Shown: positions 62,410-64,000 of the stretch, in pieces | Layout of the letters: every line of letters starts with the position of its first letter | Numbering within the stretch: the first letter of the stretch is position 1 | Source of the DNA: CAWIHK01 sp963835935 | Lineage (GTDB): Bacteria > Bacteroidota > Ignavibacteria > UBA10030 > CAVZMI01 | DNA length: 64,000 nt | Assembly: GCA_963835935.1 (NCBI GenBank) | Contig: CAWIHK010000001.1 | Location: 1,178,001 to 1,242,000 of the forward strand | Direction of reading: 5' to 3' | The notes under the pieces: generated by a model | The model's database searches: none | What the model was told of the DNA's origin: nothing | What the model saw: only the letters and a program-made list of their open reading frames with translations | Position numbers and translations under genes: made by a program

Positions 62410-63311
62410 AAATGTATTATACAGCGGTTCAGGGAAGTTCGATGCAACTTGCTCTAGCAACATCAGCAGATGGAATAACGTGGACGCAATATGGCAATGG
62501 TCCGATCATTCCTGCCGGAGTGGCTGGATCATGGGATGGAATGGCACAGTGTTTTTGCGACGTCTATTATGATGGACAAACATATTATATGTGGTACATA
62601 GGTGTGAGCGATTATTCAAAAGGTCGGACTATAGGATTGGCAACATCTCAAGATGGAATCCATTGGAATAAATATTCAAGTAATCCTGTTCTCACTCCAA
62701 CAGGAGCAGGTTGGGAATCGGCATCACTCGGTCAGCCTACTGTAACATTTTCCCACGACAAATTTTATATGGTTTACGGTGCAGCGCCGGATATGGGAGT
62801 CCATTGGTCACTCGGTGTTGCGACTTCTACGGATGGCATTCAATGGAATCGTTATAGTAGTAATCCAGTACTAACACCGCAAGCAGAATGGGAGGGTAAC
62901 TCATTAGGTGTCAGTTCGCTTCTCGCTAGGGATAGTACTTTTCATCTATGGTATTCGGCATTCGATAGCCTTTCTGGTGTGTGGCAAACCGGTCATGCAA
63001 CTTCCATTTTTAGTTCGGTCGGTGTTGCCGAACGAAAAAATCTTCCAACGAAATACCAACTCTTTCAATGTTATCCTAATCCATTTAATCCAAGTACACA
63101 GATTAAATATTCAATTATCCAAAAGAGTCACGTTTCCCTCAAAGTATATGATATACTGGGAAAGGAAGTTGCAACGATTGTAGATGAAGAACAAGAACCT
63201 GGAGAAAAATCAATTTCATGGGTCGCAAGTGGCGTCGCAAGTGGAATATATTTTTATCAGCTAAGAGCACAAGGATTTATCGACACGCGGAAGATGATCT
63301 TACTCAAATGA
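62410..63311 (+). pseudogene. Secreted beta-propeller protein, 3' part with T9SS tail
   Basis: The rest of the split gene. Bases 62410-62565 repeat the end of the 5' part (target duplication); from 62566 new sequence continues in the same frame. It has propeller repeats (GLATSQDGIHWNKYSSNPVLTP, GVATSTDGIQWNRYSSNPVLTP) and a T9SS sorting domain starting CYPNPFNPSTQIKYS. An open frame reaches back to an ATG at 62262 inside the IS, so a fused product could be made from the IS end but would lack a signal peptide. Confidence 0.88.
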
Positions 63312-63386
63312 AGAATTCATTTTGATGAGATCTATACTTATTCATTGAAGATTTTGAACCATCACCTAAATAGAAGGGAACTAAGT

Positions 63387-64000
63387 ATGAAAAGGCTGTC
63401 AACAATTTTACTTGCGTGTTTCATCATTTCAACATCCATGAATACACTGCACGCGCAATTTAAATGGACGAAGTCCAGTAATAATCCTGTCCTACAGGGG
63501 CAGAACGGCGATGTCGACAACCCAAGTGGATACCAACAAATGATGCATCCATCGGTTATTTATGACAGTTCCGCGCATTTATATCGTATGTGGTTTTCGT
63601 CTACTTCGATGAATGGCGGGAGTTTCTCTGTTTCTACGGCAATTTCATATGATGGTGAAATATGGTATTGTTACTTGAACAATCCTGTTCTTCTGAATAT
63701 ACCAGGAACATGGGAAGATCAACTTCATTGTCCGAGGGTAATCCATGACATAGCGGGATATAAAATGTATTATACAGCGGTTCAGGGAAGCTCGATGCAA
63801 CTTGCTCTTGCAACATCGCCAGATGGAATAACGTGGACGCAATACGGCAATGGTCCAATTATTCCTGCAGGCGCGACAGGATCATGGGATGGAATGGCAC
63901 AGTGTTTTTGCGACGTTTATTATGATGGACAAACATATTATATGTGGTACATAGGTGTGAGCGATTATTCAAAAGGTCGGACTATAGGATTGGCAACATC
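63387..64000 (+). CDS. Secreted beta-propeller paralogue, 3' end outside window
   Basis: An open frame from the ATG at 63387 (AAGGGA upstream) to the end of the window. Signal peptide about 1-25 (ending LHAQ), then WTKSSNNPVLQ, CAISYDG-type and LATSPDGITWTQYGNGPI repeats, the same plan as the split gene just upstream. From about 63890 on, the DNA is nearly identical to 62540-62650, so the two copies are a recent tandem duplication or have exchanged sequence. Probably a glycan-binding or glycosidase protein. The T9SS tail, if present, is outside. Confidence 0.88.
   Translation, partial: MKRLSTILLACFIISTSMNTLHAQFKWTKSSNNPVLQGQNGDVDNPSGYQQMMHPSVIYDSSAHLYRMWFSSTSMNGGSFSVSTAISYDGEIWYCYLNNPVLLNIPGTWEDQLHCPRVIHDIAGYKMYYTAVQGSSMQLALATSPDGITWTQYGNGPIIPAGATGSWDGMAQCFCDVYYDGQTYYMWYIGVSDYSKGRTIGLAT

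Overview
The window looks like chromosome of a Gram-negative member of the Bacteroidota/Ignavibacteria side of the FCB group. The evidence is three secreted proteins ending in type IX secretion (T9SS) sorting domains with the YPNPFNP motif, a GmhA and a heptosyltransferase-like protein for LPS, lipoprotein signals, moderate-to-low GC, and palindromic extragenic repeats of a kind common in that group. The assignment is inferred from gene content; no rRNA or tRNA gene was seen.

Layout. 1-6.2 kb: the 3' end of clpB, an unknown protein, an rsmB-lipoprotein-DUF58 operon and a SPOR-domain protein. 6.5-15 kb (minus strand): clpS-alaS-gmhA with a small membrane protein, a two-gene membrane unit, and an aconitase-isocitrate dehydrogenase operon. 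15.3-23.4 kb: dCMP deaminase, a formylglycine-generating-enzyme-like protein, a SprA-related HExxH protein, YetF-like and CDF transporter genes, a soluble histidine kinase and uvrB. 23.5-25.2 kb: an IS1380-family element with TTAA target duplication inside a composite palindromic repeat. 25.2-27 kb: comF and cysE.

The cysE gene is preceded by a previously hidden 22-codon leader ORF in which six of the last eight codons are Cys. A strong hairpin forms over the Cys codons. This looks like cysteine-responsive attenuation and is the best regulatory find in the window. 27.2-34.8 kb holds an unusual secreted-protein module: a large HExxH protein, five tandem paralogues with variable N-terminal domains and near-identical C-terminal domains, and a T9SS-sorted protein. 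It is bracketed by identical 52-bp hairpin-forming direct repeats.

34.9-38.5 kb: a GH3 glycosidase and a chagasin-like lipoprotein. 38.7-44.2 kb: a complete bioB-A-F-G-C-D operon. 44.2-49.8 kb: an AraC-type regulator, a shortened GyrI-like protein, a nitroreductase, a GT9 glycosyltransferase and a chemoreceptor. 50.1-54.8 kb: nuoABCDEF, with low-complexity purine repeats around nuoE. 54.8-60 kb: a DUF2442/DUF4160 pair, a methyltransferase and a PPOX flavoprotein, an ECF sigma factor with its probable membrane anti-sigma factor, and a YfiT-like DinB protein. 60.2-64 kb: a secreted beta-propeller gene split by an IS1634-family element that made a 156-bp target duplication, followed by a close paralogue that runs off the window.
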